This document shows, piece after piece, positions 26,648 through 34,991 of a stretch of DNA of 64,000 nucleotides. Location of the stretch: positions 62,001 through 126,000 of the forward strand of contig JBBRCE010000004.1 of NCBI GenBank assembly GCA_038205115.1. Reading direction: 5' to 3'. Every line of letters starts with the position of its first letter. Within the stretch, counting starts at the first letter, position 1. Position numbers and translations under genes: made by a program. The stretch is from JBBRCE01 sp038205115 (GTDB lineage: Bacteria; Planctomycetota; Planctomycetia; Pirellulales; JBBRCE01). Below the pieces are notes generated by a model. It made no database searches and was not told the DNA's origin. It was given only the letters and a program-made list of their open reading frames with translations.

Positions 26648-28049
26648 CCGGGGCAAAAAGCAGCAGCATCAAGGCAATGTACAAGTAGACCAGCGCGCGC
26701 AATGGCCAGGGTTTACCTAGCAGCCACAGCATGTCGTCGCCGGCGCGATGCTGCAGCCACTCGAAAATCATCAGTGGCAGATTGAAAAACAAAATCAGGG
26801 CAAGGATGTAGCGCACCTGAAACGAATCTCGCCAGTGGCTAAAAATCGCTTGCAGAAAAAGTCCAACCTGCTGCAACGAAGTTGCCTTGAACAGTAGCCA
26901 GCCCAGCAATGTGAACCCGAACATCAGCACGACTTTCGGCCAGCGGATCCAGATCGGCCGTGAAACTTCGTCCGGCTTGTCGCCAAGCAGGCGATAAGTG
27001 CACAGCAGCAGACCGTGATAAGCGCCCCAGGCCACAAACGTCCAACGCGCGCCGTGCCAGAACCCGCCCAACAGCATTGTGATGAGCAGGTTGCGCATCA
27101 CGAACCACGAACTACCGCGATTGCCGCCAAGTGAAATATACAAGTAGTCGCGCAGCCAAGCGGACAAACTGATATGCCAACGTCGCCAAAAATCGCTGGG
27201 CGATTGCGCGAAGTACGGAAACTTGAAGTTGTACATCAAGTTAAAACCCAGCCACTTGGCAATGCCCTGGGCCATGGACGAATAGCCGGAGAAATCGCCA
27301 TAGATTTGAAACGCAAATGCGAGCACGCCCAAGAAACATTCGGCACCGTTCAGTTGGGCCGTGGTTCCCTCGACGCTCGCTTTGCTGACCTGCGTGAACA
27401 CAGCCGTCACCAGACCTGCCATGTTGTCGGCAATCACCACTTTCTTCAGCAGGCCAATCAGAATGTGATACAAGCCTTCGACGAAGTCCGACCCGCTGCG
27501 GACGCGCGGATTCTCGATTTGCGGGCCGAGTTGTCGCCAGCGCTCGATCGGTCCGGCCATCAACTGCGGAAAGAAGCACACGAAGATCGCAAAATTTAGC
27601 AAGTTCGTTACTGGCTTGGTGACACGACGATAAACGTCGATCGTGTAACTCATTTCTTGAAATGTATAAAACGAAATGCCCGCCGGCAGCCCGATCTGCA
27701 AGAGCCAAGGCGACACCTGCCAACCGAAGTAGCCCAGCAGCGTGCCGGTCTGAGTGGCGAAGAAGTCGTAATATTTGAAAAAACCGAGCAGGCCAAGATT
27801 GGTGGCCAATGAGATGCCCAGCAGCAACTTGCGTTTGAATTGCTGCTCCGTACGGCCGATTCCAAGGGCCACAAAAAAGTCGACTAATGTCGTAATGACG
27901 ATGAGCGACAAAAAACGCCAGCTAAACGTACCGTAAAAGACGTAGCTCGAAGCGAGTAGCCAAACATTCTGCGCGCGATGTGGCAGCAGCCAATATCCGC
28001 CCAGCATGCCTGCGAAGAAGCACCAGAATAGATAGCTATTGAACAGCAA
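26613..28049 (-). CDS. MBOAT-family membrane O-acyltransferase (AlgI-like)
   Basis: A 478-residue polytopic membrane protein. The start is TTG 28049; the N-terminus then reads MLFNSYLFWCFF, matching the family start MLFNS. AlgI landmarks are visible: YTFQEMSYTIDVYRR, CFFPQLMAGPIERW, GLLKKVVIADN, GYSSMAQGIAKWLGF, DFWRRWHISLSAWLRDYLYI and the catalytic-histidine segment MLLGGFWHGARWTFVAWGAYHG. It would move an acyl group, usually acetyl, across the inner membrane for transfer to an exported polysaccharide or cell-wall glycan. Its partner is the SGNH-type protein encoded next. No alginate or other polysaccharide operon is in the window. Confidence 0.92.
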   Translation of the reverse strand: MLFNSYLFWCFFAGMLGGYWLLPHRAQNVWLLASSYVFYGTFSWRFLSLIVITTLVDFFVALGIGRTEQQFKRKLLLGISLATNLGLLGFFKYYDFFATQTGTLLGYFGWQVSPWLLQIGLPAGISFYTFQEMSYTIDVYRRVTKPVTNLLNFAIFVCFFPQLMAGPIERWRQLGPQIENPRVRSGSDFVEGLYHILIGLLKKVVIADNMAGLVTAVFTQVSKASVEGTTAQLNGAECFLGVLAFAFQIYGDFSGYSSMAQGIAKWLGFNLMYNFKFPYFAQSPSDFWRRWHISLSAWLRDYLYISLGGNRGSSWFVMRNLLITMLLGGFWHGARWTFVAWGAYHGLLLCTYRLLGDKPDEVSRPIWIRWPKVVLMFGFTLLGWLLFKATSLQQVGLFLQAIFSHWRDSFQVRYILALILFFNLPLMIFEWLQHRAGDDMLWLLGKPWPLRALVYLYIALMLLLFAPDVANEFIYFQF

Positions 28050-28398
28050 AACGGCACTTTTCCTGGCGTTGACCGGTTACGCGCGTTACGCGATTTTCCA
28101 GCGGCGGCGTTCGGACCCGAACCTGCAACGATGACCGCCGAAACGTGGCCCGAAATATTTCAATAGGAGCACTTTACCTGAAAAAACCGGCGCGACAATC
28201 ATCGACTGGGCTCTAGCTCATGAAGTTCATTGTCTCAGCCGCCGAATTATGGTTATGCACCGACGCAAACTCGCCGCAAAACTACGTTGGATTCGATGAC
28301 GCCGGGCCGTGGGATTGCCCTATCGCCCCGCAGTGTTGCTATAATGCGCCGGTCGAATTCCGATCCGGACGAGCTCGTTGTCACAGTGAGATTCGAAG
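28050..28398. other. Divergent spacer between MBOAT and protease genes
   Basis: A 349-base spacer with divergent genes on either side. A TATAAT box facing the protease gene is listed separately (28315-28345). No promoter is obvious for the MBOAT gene and no RNA gene was recognised. Confidence 0.4.
28315..28345 (+). promoter_or_regulatory. Sigma-70-type promoter of the PDZ protease gene
   Basis: A perfect TATAAT at 28340-28345 with TTGCCC (3 to 4 of 6) at 28315-28320; the 19-base spacer is longer than ideal. The start codon is 54 bases downstream. Confidence 0.42.
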
Positions 28399-29430
28399 AT
28401 GCGTCGCAGCAGACTACGGACGATTGCCTTGGCGATCTGGGTTTTGCCGTTTGCACATTCACTTTCGCCCGCCAGTCTCGCGGCCGAACCGCAACCGCGA
28501 GATTCGAAGCCTGCGGCGGAGATTCCTCAGTTCGATCTGGCCAACGTCTCGAGGAGTTCGCCGGCCACGCTGGCCGACTTGAAGTCGTTGGAAAAGCGAG
28601 TGAAACAAATCTACGATCGAGTCAAGCCAGCGATCGTGCAAGTTTCGGGCGGCAGCGGCGTCATTGTCGACGAAGATGGCCTGGTGATGAGCGTAGCCCA
28701 TGTCGGCGGCCGCGCCGGGCGGGCGCTCACATTCCGATTTGCCGATGGCCGCACCGCCCGCGGCATTACGCTGGGCAACGACCGCGATGGCGATGCCGCG
28801 CTGATGCGAATTACGGATAAAGGTCCGTGGCCGCACGTGGACATTGCCAAGAGCGAGGATGTCAAGCTCGGCCAATGGTGCATGGCGGTCAGCTACCCCG
28901 TGACGTTTGCCGATGCGCGCCGGCCGGAATTGCGCATCGGTCGCGTGCTGCATGTTTGCCCGTACGATATGGTCTCCGACTGCACGATCATGGGCGGCGA
29001 CTCCGGCGGTCCGCTACTGGACCTCGATGGCCACGTGATCGGCATTAGTTCCCGCTGCAATCAGAATCTGCGCGAAAATGTTCATGTGCCCACGGCATTG
29101 TTTCGTGCCAACTGGGACAAACTGATCGCCAGCGAGGACATTGGCGACGCGCCGAGCGATCCGGAAAAACTCGCGGTGCTGGGTGTCGTGCCAGATCCCA
29201 AGAGCCAAGACAAAGTCAAAGTTGCGCTGGTGCTGGCTGGCATGCCGGCCAAAGCCGCCGGCATCCAAGTGGACGACGTGATCATCAAGGTCGACGGCGT
29301 GGCAGTCAAACACTTCGTCGACGTGCAGCGTCAAATTCGCAAGCACAAGCCGGGCGATAAAATTTCGATCGTCGTACACCGCGGCGAAGAAGACATCATT
29401 TTGCCTGTCAAGCTGGCTGCTGCTGGCTAA
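28399..29430 (+). CDS. Exported trypsin-like serine protease with C-terminal PDZ domain
   Basis: A 343-residue protein with a signal peptide (about 1-29, cleavage near SLAAE). The protease domain holds the triad H101 (VMSVAHV), D132 (DRDGDAALM) and S202 (MGGDSGGPLL). A PDZ domain (about 240-338) has AGMPAKAAGIQVDDVIIKVDG and is followed directly by the C-terminus. The single PDZ and short N-terminus are in line with the DegS/HtrA class, acting in the periplasm. Cys161, Cys187, Cys195 and Cys221 are unusual for HtrA and may form disulfides. It is one of three trypsin-like proteases in this window. Confidence 0.87.
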   Translation: MRRSRLRTIALAIWVLPFAHSLSPASLAAEPQPRDSKPAAEIPQFDLANVSRSSPATLADLKSLEKRVKQIYDRVKPAIVQVSGGSGVIVDEDGLVMSVAHVGGRAGRALTFRFADGRTARGITLGNDRDGDAALMRITDKGPWPHVDIAKSEDVKLGQWCMAVSYPVTFADARRPELRIGRVLHVCPYDMVSDCTIMGGDSGGPLLDLDGHVIGISSRCNQNLRENVHVPTALFRANWDKLIASEDIGDAPSDPEKLAVLGVVPDPKSQDKVKVALVLAGMPAKAAGIQVDDVIIKVDGVAVKHFVDVQRQIRKHKPGDKISIVVHRGEEDIILPVKLAAAG

Positions 29431-29500
29431 TTAACAGTTTAATGTATTCTGGCCGACGCCCATCCGACCGCGCGTCAAATATTCACCGATAATTGCGGTT

Positions 29501-29516
29501 TGGCATTCTCATTGCA
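29501..29516 (+). promoter_or_regulatory. Sigma-54-type promoter before paoABC
   Basis: TTGGCAT-N5-TTGCA: nine of ten core bases of the -24/-12 consensus, with the GG and GC doublets correctly spaced and A after TTGC. It is intergenic, points at paoA, and lies about 148 bases before its GTG start. Confidence 0.45.
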
Positions 29517-29663
29517 TTTGGGCTAGCGAATCGCTGCGGATTGCGTATTCCGTTGAATGGCGCTTCGAAGCAATGCTAGTGCTGCTCGTTTGGCAGCCGC
29601 GCTGGGCCTGCGGGTGCCAATGCCCGCGACACCATTGACTACGCTTGTAATCGGAGTTTCGCC

Positions 29664-30368
29664 GTGGATCCGAATGAACATCGCCTTCTGGACACTTCCC
29701 GAGATGATTCGCGCCGCAACACTGCTGCGAGTACTGAAGGTCGAGAGGTTGGCGACCTGCCGCGGCGCGACTTCATCCAACAGGCGACGGTCGGCGGATT
29801 GGTCGTCGCAAGCGGACTCTCGGCGGGGGCAAGGACGCAGGGCGCGGAATCCGCAAGGGCCAAGCCAGCGAGCGCGGGGCGCGCCGTGAGTACGCAAACG
29901 GTCAAGCTGAACGTCAATGGCCAGCAGCATGAGCTGAAGATCGACACCCGCGTGACGCTGCTCGATGCGCTGCGCGAATATCTCGCGCTGACAGGCAGTA
30001 AAAAAGGCTGCGATCACGGACATTGCGGCGCATGCACCGTGCTGGTAGATGATCGACGCGTTTATTCCTGCCTGACGCTGGCTGTCAGTGCCGTGGGTAA
30101 GAAAATCACCAGTATCGAGGGCTTGGCGAGTGGAGACGAATTACATCCCGTTCAAGCAGCGTTCATTGCGCGCGATGGCTTTCAATGCGGATATTGCACT
30201 TCGGGTCAGATTTGTTCGGCAGTTGGCTTGCTCAATGAGGGGCGTGCTAAAAACGACGCGGCCATTCGCGAATTCATGAGCGGCAACATTTGCCGCTGTG
30301 GCGCTTATCCGAACATCGTGTCGGCGGTGCGAGACGCGCGCGATGCGCAGGCGGGCGTGAAAAAGTAA
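29664..30368 (+). CDS. paoA: Aldehyde oxidoreductase [2Fe-2S] subunit (PaoA-like), Tat-exported
   Basis: A 234-residue subunit starting at GTG 29664, seven bases after GGAG. A twin-arginine signal LPRRDFIQQATVGG has its arginines at 34-35 after an unusually long n-region. Two [2Fe-2S] clusters are visible: a plant-type one with C116, C121, C124 and C136 (GCDHGHCGACTVLVDD), and an alpha-helical one with C175, C178, C210 and C212 (CGYCTSGQ, NICRCGAYPNI). The family is the xanthine dehydrogenase/periplasmic aldehyde oxidoreductase. It passes electrons from the molybdenum site to the FAD subunit. Only this subunit carries the export signal, as in E. coli PaoABC, so the assembled trimer would be exported. 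Confidence 0.9.
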   Translation: MDPNEHRLLDTSRDDSRRNTAASTEGREVGDLPRRDFIQQATVGGLVVASGLSAGARTQGAESARAKPASAGRAVSTQTVKLNVNGQQHELKIDTRVTLLDALREYLALTGSKKGCDHGHCGACTVLVDDRRVYSCLTLAVSAVGKKITSIEGLASGDELHPVQAAFIARDGFQCGYCTSGQICSAVGLLNEGRAKNDAAIREFMSGNICRCGAYPNIVSAVRDARDAQAGVKK

Positions 30369-30401
30369 GTCTTCGTTCAGGGTTTTTAGGAGTGATGCCC
30401 G

Positions 30402-31388
30402 ATGCAAACGTTTCAGTTTGTCGCCGTGGAAGAAGCGAAGAACGCCATCGAAAAGCTGGCCGCCGCCGAGCAGAGCCGATACCTCGCAGGCGGCACAACG
30501 CTAGTCGACTTGATGAAGATTTACGTCGAAACGCCGGACCAATTGGTTGATATCCAGCATCTGCCGCTGAGTGAAATCAAAGTGCTCGACGATCGAGTTG
30601 AAATCGGCGCGATGGTCCGCAATAGCGACCTCGCCGACCATTCTTACATCAAACAGCATTACCCAGTCCTCTCGGAAGCATTGCTGTCAGGTGCGACTCC
30701 GCAAATTCGCAACATGGCCAGCGTGGGCGGAAACCTGCTGCAGCGAACGCGCTGCACGTATTTTCGTGATATCGCCTGGCCATGCAACAAGCGGGAGCCC
30801 GGCGCGGGCTGCGCGGCCATCGACGGCCACAACCGCATGCACGCGCTGCTCGGAACGAGCGACAAATGTATTGCCACGCATCCTTCGGACATGTGCGTGG
30901 CGATGATGGCGTTGGACGCTGTCATCCAAACGCTCAGCAGCGATGGCGGTCGTCAGATTCCGATTCAAGAGTTTTATGTTGCTTACGGTGACGATCCGGC
31001 CAAAGAGAATGTTCTTGAGCCTGGCGAACTGATCACCGGAGTCACATTGCCCAAGCTGCAGAATGCAGCCAAATCGCACTACTTAAAGGTGCGTGATCGG
31101 GCGGCGTTTGAATTTGCGCTGGCGTCGGCCGCTGTCGTGCTGGACCTCAAAGGCAAGGACATCGTCACGGCGCGAATTGCCTTGGGTGGAGTCGCCGCCA
31201 AGCCCTGGCGAAGTCTTGAAGCCGAACACTATTTGGTCGGAAAATCGGTTTCCGAAGCGACATTCAAGGCGGCCGCCGTGGAAGCATTGAAGGCGGCCAA
31301 ACCGCAAAAGGACAACGCGTTCAAGATCGAGTTGGCGCGGCGAACACTGGTTCGCGCGTTACAGAACGCAGCCGAAATTCCTTCGTAA
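30402..31388 (+). CDS. paoB: Aldehyde oxidoreductase FAD and [4Fe-4S] subunit (PaoB-like)
   Basis: A 328-residue subunit, start ATG 30402 with AGGAG upstream. The FAD-binding domain (about 1-215) has YLAGGTTLVDLMK and ASVGGNLLQRTRC. A cysteine-rich insert with C118, C128, C137 and C156 (RCTYFRDIAWPCNK, GAGCAAIDG, SDKCIATHPSD) matches the extra [4Fe-4S] cluster that distinguishes PaoB from ordinary xanthine dehydrogenase FAD subunits. The CO-dehydrogenase-flavoprotein C-terminal domain follows (about 220-325). It lies 33 bases after paoA. It would accept electrons from the iron-sulfur subunit and pass them to an external acceptor. Confidence 0.92.
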   Translation: MQTFQFVAVEEAKNAIEKLAAAEQSRYLAGGTTLVDLMKIYVETPDQLVDIQHLPLSEIKVLDDRVEIGAMVRNSDLADHSYIKQHYPVLSEALLSGATPQIRNMASVGGNLLQRTRCTYFRDIAWPCNKREPGAGCAAIDGHNRMHALLGTSDKCIATHPSDMCVAMMALDAVIQTLSSDGGRQIPIQEFYVAYGDDPAKENVLEPGELITGVTLPKLQNAAKSHYLKVRDRAAFEFALASAAVVLDLKGKDIVTARIALGGVAAKPWRSLEAEHYLVGKSVSEATFKAAAVEALKAAKPQKDNAFKIELARRTLVRALQNAAEIPS

Positions 31389-31430
31389 ACTCGCGGCCAC
31401 TTCATCCCACTTCAGAGCAGTTGAACTGTC

Positions 31431-33677
31431 ATGAGTTTGAGCAAATCCGTCATTGGTAAATCGATTGACCGTGTGGATGGCCATCTCAAGGTCACCGGTA
31501 AAGCCACCTATGCGGCCGAATTTCAAGTGAAAGGCGTTGCGCATGCCGTGATGGTCATGAGTACCATCGCCAAGGGGCGAATCCAGTCCATTGACATTTC
31601 CGCCGCTGAGCAGTCGCCGGGCGTTGTGGCAGTGATTACCCATCGCAACGCCATCAAGTTGCAGTCGCAGCAACAAAAAGAGCGCGCACTGGTCGATCCG
31701 CAGACTGGCAAGGCCTTTAGTCCCTTGCAAGACGAAGTGATCTTGTACAACGGCCAACCGATCGGCGTGGTTGTGGCCGAAACGTTTGAGCAAGCGACTC
31801 ACGCGGCATCGTTGGTAAAAGCCCAGTATCGAAACGATGGTGGCGTGACCAGTCTCGAAGACGCCATGAAACATGCGTTTCCGCCGCATCTCGACGAAAG
31901 CCAGGGCAGCGGCGGCAAGAAAATCGATTATCAGCGCGGAGATGCGAAAAAGGCGATCGAAAATGCCGCAGCGGTCGTCAGCCACGAATATTCGATCCCC
32001 ACCGAGCATCACAATCCCATGGAACTCCACGCCACGCTGGCGGAGTGGGACGGCGATCAGCTCACGTTGCACGACAAAACGCAATGGGTCGATAATGTTA
32101 GCGAGCAGGTGGCATTGGCGTTTGGCGTTAAGACGGAAAATGTACGCACCATCTCGCCGTTTGTCGGCGGAGCGTTCGGTTCTGCGTTACGCGTTTGGCC
32201 GCATGTGCTGCTGTCCGCGATGGCCGCAAAAATCACTAAACGTCCGGTCAAACTGGTCTGCACGCGCGCGCAGATGTACGGTATTCCCGGCTATCGGCCA
32301 CATTCGTCGCAAACGGTGACGCTGGCTGCGGATCAACACGGCAAACTGCTGGCCATCGATCATGAGGGCATCGGCGAGACGTCCGTCTATGAAGAGTACA
32401 CGGAGAACTTGCTGAACACCACGCGTTTTATCTATGCCTGCGACAACGTAGCCACGCGCTATCGGCTGGCGGCCTGGAACGTCAACACGCCTGGCTCGAT
32501 GCGCGCGCCAGGCGAAGCGTCCGGCATGTTCGCCATCGAGTCAGCATTGGACGAACTTGCGGCGAAGCTGAAAATCGATCCGCTGGAAATCCGCCTGATC
32601 AACCACGCCGAAAAAGATCCAGAGAAAGACTTGCCGTGGTCGAGCAAATCCCTTAAAGAATGCTACCAGCAAGGCGCAGAGCGTTTTGGTTGGTCAAAGC
32701 GTAAGCCGGAACCAGGCTCGATGCGGCAAGGAAACACGCTGATCGGTTACGGTATGGGAACCGCCACCTGGGGAACCATTCGCAAGCCGAGCAAAGTTTG
32801 GGTGCAATTGGTTGATGATGGCACGGCCACATTGCGGACCGCGGCCAGCGACATCGGTCCGGGCACCTATACCGCCATGTCGCAAATCGCCGCCGATACG
32901 TTGGGCTTGCCGGTCGATAAAATTCGCTTCGAACTGGGCGATTCCAAAATGCCGATGTCGCCCGTTCAGGGCGGCTCGATGACGGTTGCTAGCGTGGGCT
33001 CGGGCGTGTACGAAGCCTGTATGGCGCTGCGAGAAAAGCTAATGGAACTCATTGCCGACGACGCTCAATCGCCGTTGCAAAAAGCAAAATCGTCGGAAGT
33101 CTCCGCTACCGATAGCGCGCTGACGCTCACCGCTGATCCCAAACGAAGTGATCGCTATGTTGAAATCCTCAAACGTCACGGCAAACAGACGATTGAGGTC
33201 ACTAATCTCTCCAAGCCCAGCGAAGAGACGATGAAGAAGTACTCGATGCATGCCTTTGGCGCGCACTTTGTTGAGGTTCACATTGATGCCGATTTGCCGA
33301 TGGTGCGAGTGAAGCGAGTAATCAGCGCCTTTGCGGCCGGCCGGATTATTAACCCCAAAACGGCAAACAGCCAAGCCATTGGCGGCGTAGTCAACGGCAT
33401 TGGCATGGCGCTATTGGAAGAGACCATTCGTGATCATCGCAATGCCCGTGTCGTCAACGCAAATATGGCCGACTACATGGTGCCCATCAATGCCGACGTG
33501 CCGCCGATCGAAGCGTTTTTTGTCGAAGAATACGATAAGCACGCGACGCCCATTGGCGTGAAGGGGCTGGCCGAGCTTTCGTTGGTTGGCATTGCACCGG
33601 CTATCGCCAACGCCGTCTACCACGCCACCGGCAAGCGCGTGCGAAATTTGCCGATCACCATCGATAAACTTCTGTGA
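31431..33677 (+). CDS. paoC: Aldehyde oxidoreductase molybdenum-cofactor subunit (PaoC-like)
   Basis: A 748-residue catalytic subunit of the xanthine oxidase family. The N-terminal domain starts IGKSIDRVDGHLKVTGKATY. The cofactor-binding segments are SPFVGGAFGSALRVWPH and MRAPGEASGMFAIESALDEL, and near the C-terminus GVKGLAELSLVGIAPA holds the probable catalytic base glutamate. The best match by gene order is PaoC/YagR, which binds molybdopterin cytosine dinucleotide and oxidises aromatic aldehydes. It lies 42 bases after paoB. The dedicated chaperone paoD is not next to it, so another XdhC-type protein must insert the cofactor. Nicotinate or isoquinoline oxidoreductases are related alternatives. 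Confidence 0.9.
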   Translation: MSLSKSVIGKSIDRVDGHLKVTGKATYAAEFQVKGVAHAVMVMSTIAKGRIQSIDISAAEQSPGVVAVITHRNAIKLQSQQQKERALVDPQTGKAFSPLQDEVILYNGQPIGVVVAETFEQATHAASLVKAQYRNDGGVTSLEDAMKHAFPPHLDESQGSGGKKIDYQRGDAKKAIENAAAVVSHEYSIPTEHHNPMELHATLAEWDGDQLTLHDKTQWVDNVSEQVALAFGVKTENVRTISPFVGGAFGSALRVWPHVLLSAMAAKITKRPVKLVCTRAQMYGIPGYRPHSSQTVTLAADQHGKLLAIDHEGIGETSVYEEYTENLLNTTRFIYACDNVATRYRLAAWNVNTPGSMRAPGEASGMFAIESALDELAAKLKIDPLEIRLINHAEKDPEKDLPWSSKSLKECYQQGAERFGWSKRKPEPGSMRQGNTLIGYGMGTATWGTIRKPSKVWVQLVDDGTATLRTAASDIGPGTYTAMSQIAADTLGLPVDKIRFELGDSKMPMSPVQGGSMTVASVGSGVYEACMALREKLMELIADDAQSPLQKAKSSEVSATDSALTLTADPKRSDRYVEILKRHGKQTIEVTNLSKPSEETMKKYSMHAFGAHFVEVHIDADLPMVRVKRVISAFAAGRIINPKTANSQAIGGVVNGIGMALLEETIRDHRNARVVNANMADYMVPINADVPPIEAFFVEEYDKHATPIGVKGLAELSLVGIAPAIANAVYHATGKRVRNLPITIDKLL

Positions 33678-33722
33678 TCATTGGCAGGCATTGCCGATTG
33701 CGGAAACAACACGAGCTGCCGA

Positions 33723-34850
33723 TCAACTCGTTGCCATCGTAGCTTCCGGCTTGTGTCCCCGCTGATTGCGAGCCAGTACGAGCGATTCTTCTTCGATTGT
33801 CCGCGAACTTGTCGGCTGGCCATCGTAGTCGAGCCAGCAATGATTGACGTAATCGTACAACCGGCAGACGCGTTGGGTGTGAGCAAAGCTGCGAAGCGTG
33901 AAGATGTTTCGAACGGACGGGAATGTGCTGACAAGTTGTTTTTGCGCTGCGGGCAAATGATAAAGAGGTATATGCGGATCAACATGGTGCGCCGCGTGTT
34001 CCATGATGTGATGAATCATGCCGCCGATTCCCACCGGAAAATGCGTGTGCGTAGTGCCTAAAACCTGCCCATGGAAAAAATTCCATTCGTCAGCAACTTG
34101 AAACCAAGCGATTTTTGCGTGCGTGTGCTGCAAATACGTCAGAAAGGCATTTAGCCAAGTGGCAATTGACGCCGGAATGATCAAGGCGGCAAAAATTAAC
34201 GCTACGGGGTACGCATCATTGTGAAAGCGGGCCGCCACGGCCAGCGTGACCCACGCCTGTAAGGCGAAAATCGCAACCAGCAAGAGATTGTCCAGCATCC
34301 AAACGATGCGAACTTTTCGTTTTCTCACTTCCGGCTGCAGCAAGATGATTCGATCCCACAGAATTTCTTTCGCGTAGAAAAACGCAAATCCCGGCCACCA
34401 GCGATAAAGTCGGTAGACGGCCTGCCTCATCGGCGACAGTGCACGATACTGCTCCAAAGATAGCGGCCGCCAAACGTAATCTTTGGGCGCAAAATTCGTC
34501 CAGCCGTGATGCAAGAAGTTGTGAGCGTGGACCCAACCGGTGTAATTGTGCCACGAAGGCGCGAACAAAATTCGCGCAATCCAGGCGTTCGCAAACCGAC
34601 TGCCCACAAACGAATGGTGGGCGCCGTCGTGCCCTGGCACAAATAGGATGCCGACTGCCAAGCCAACGAGCGGACTGAAGAAGAACCAGGTCCACCAGGG
34701 TAGAACCGCGCAACCAAACCAGGCCACGCAGTAAAACAGCAAGCTCGGCACGAGTACCGCAAAAGCACTCAGCCAACTGGGATTACGAGCTTCCGAAGGC
34801 ACCGCCGCGCGAATTTCGCGAGGCGAGGGGATTTTTTCCAGCGAATTCAT
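33723..34850 (-). CDS. Membrane fatty acid desaturase
   Basis: A 375-residue integral membrane di-iron enzyme. The three histidine boxes are present: GHDGAHH (H74, H78, H79), HAHNFLHH (H110, H114, H115) and, in the last third, IMEHAAHHVDPH. Four hydrophobic stretches around residues 27-70 and 190-240 fit two membrane hairpins. The order and spacing resemble acyl-lipid (DesA-type) desaturases, and beta-carotene hydroxylase/ketolase-type relatives are a weaker alternative. It would insert a double bond in membrane lipid acyl chains. It is convergent with paoC (45 bases between stops) and stands alone. Confidence 0.85.
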   Translation of the reverse strand: MNSLEKIPSPREIRAAVPSEARNPSWLSAFAVLVPSLLFYCVAWFGCAVLPWWTWFFFSPLVGLAVGILFVPGHDGAHHSFVGSRFANAWIARILFAPSWHNYTGWVHAHNFLHHGWTNFAPKDYVWRPLSLEQYRALSPMRQAVYRLYRWWPGFAFFYAKEILWDRIILLQPEVRKRKVRIVWMLDNLLLVAIFALQAWVTLAVAARFHNDAYPVALIFAALIIPASIATWLNAFLTYLQHTHAKIAWFQVADEWNFFHGQVLGTTHTHFPVGIGGMIHHIMEHAAHHVDPHIPLYHLPAAQKQLVSTFPSVRNIFTLRSFAHTQRVCRLYDYVNHCWLDYDGQPTSSRTIEEESLVLARNQRGHKPEATMATS

Positions 34851-34991
34851 AGCCGCAACGATTTTCCGCTTCGATCCAATTCCAGAGACCGTTTAATATA
34901 CGACAGTCCGCCTGAGCCCATTTTAATCAAAAGGGTGGCGGTTGACCGCAGCAAACCGGGTCTGCAGCCAAAAAAAGCCACGTTTTTGAAG

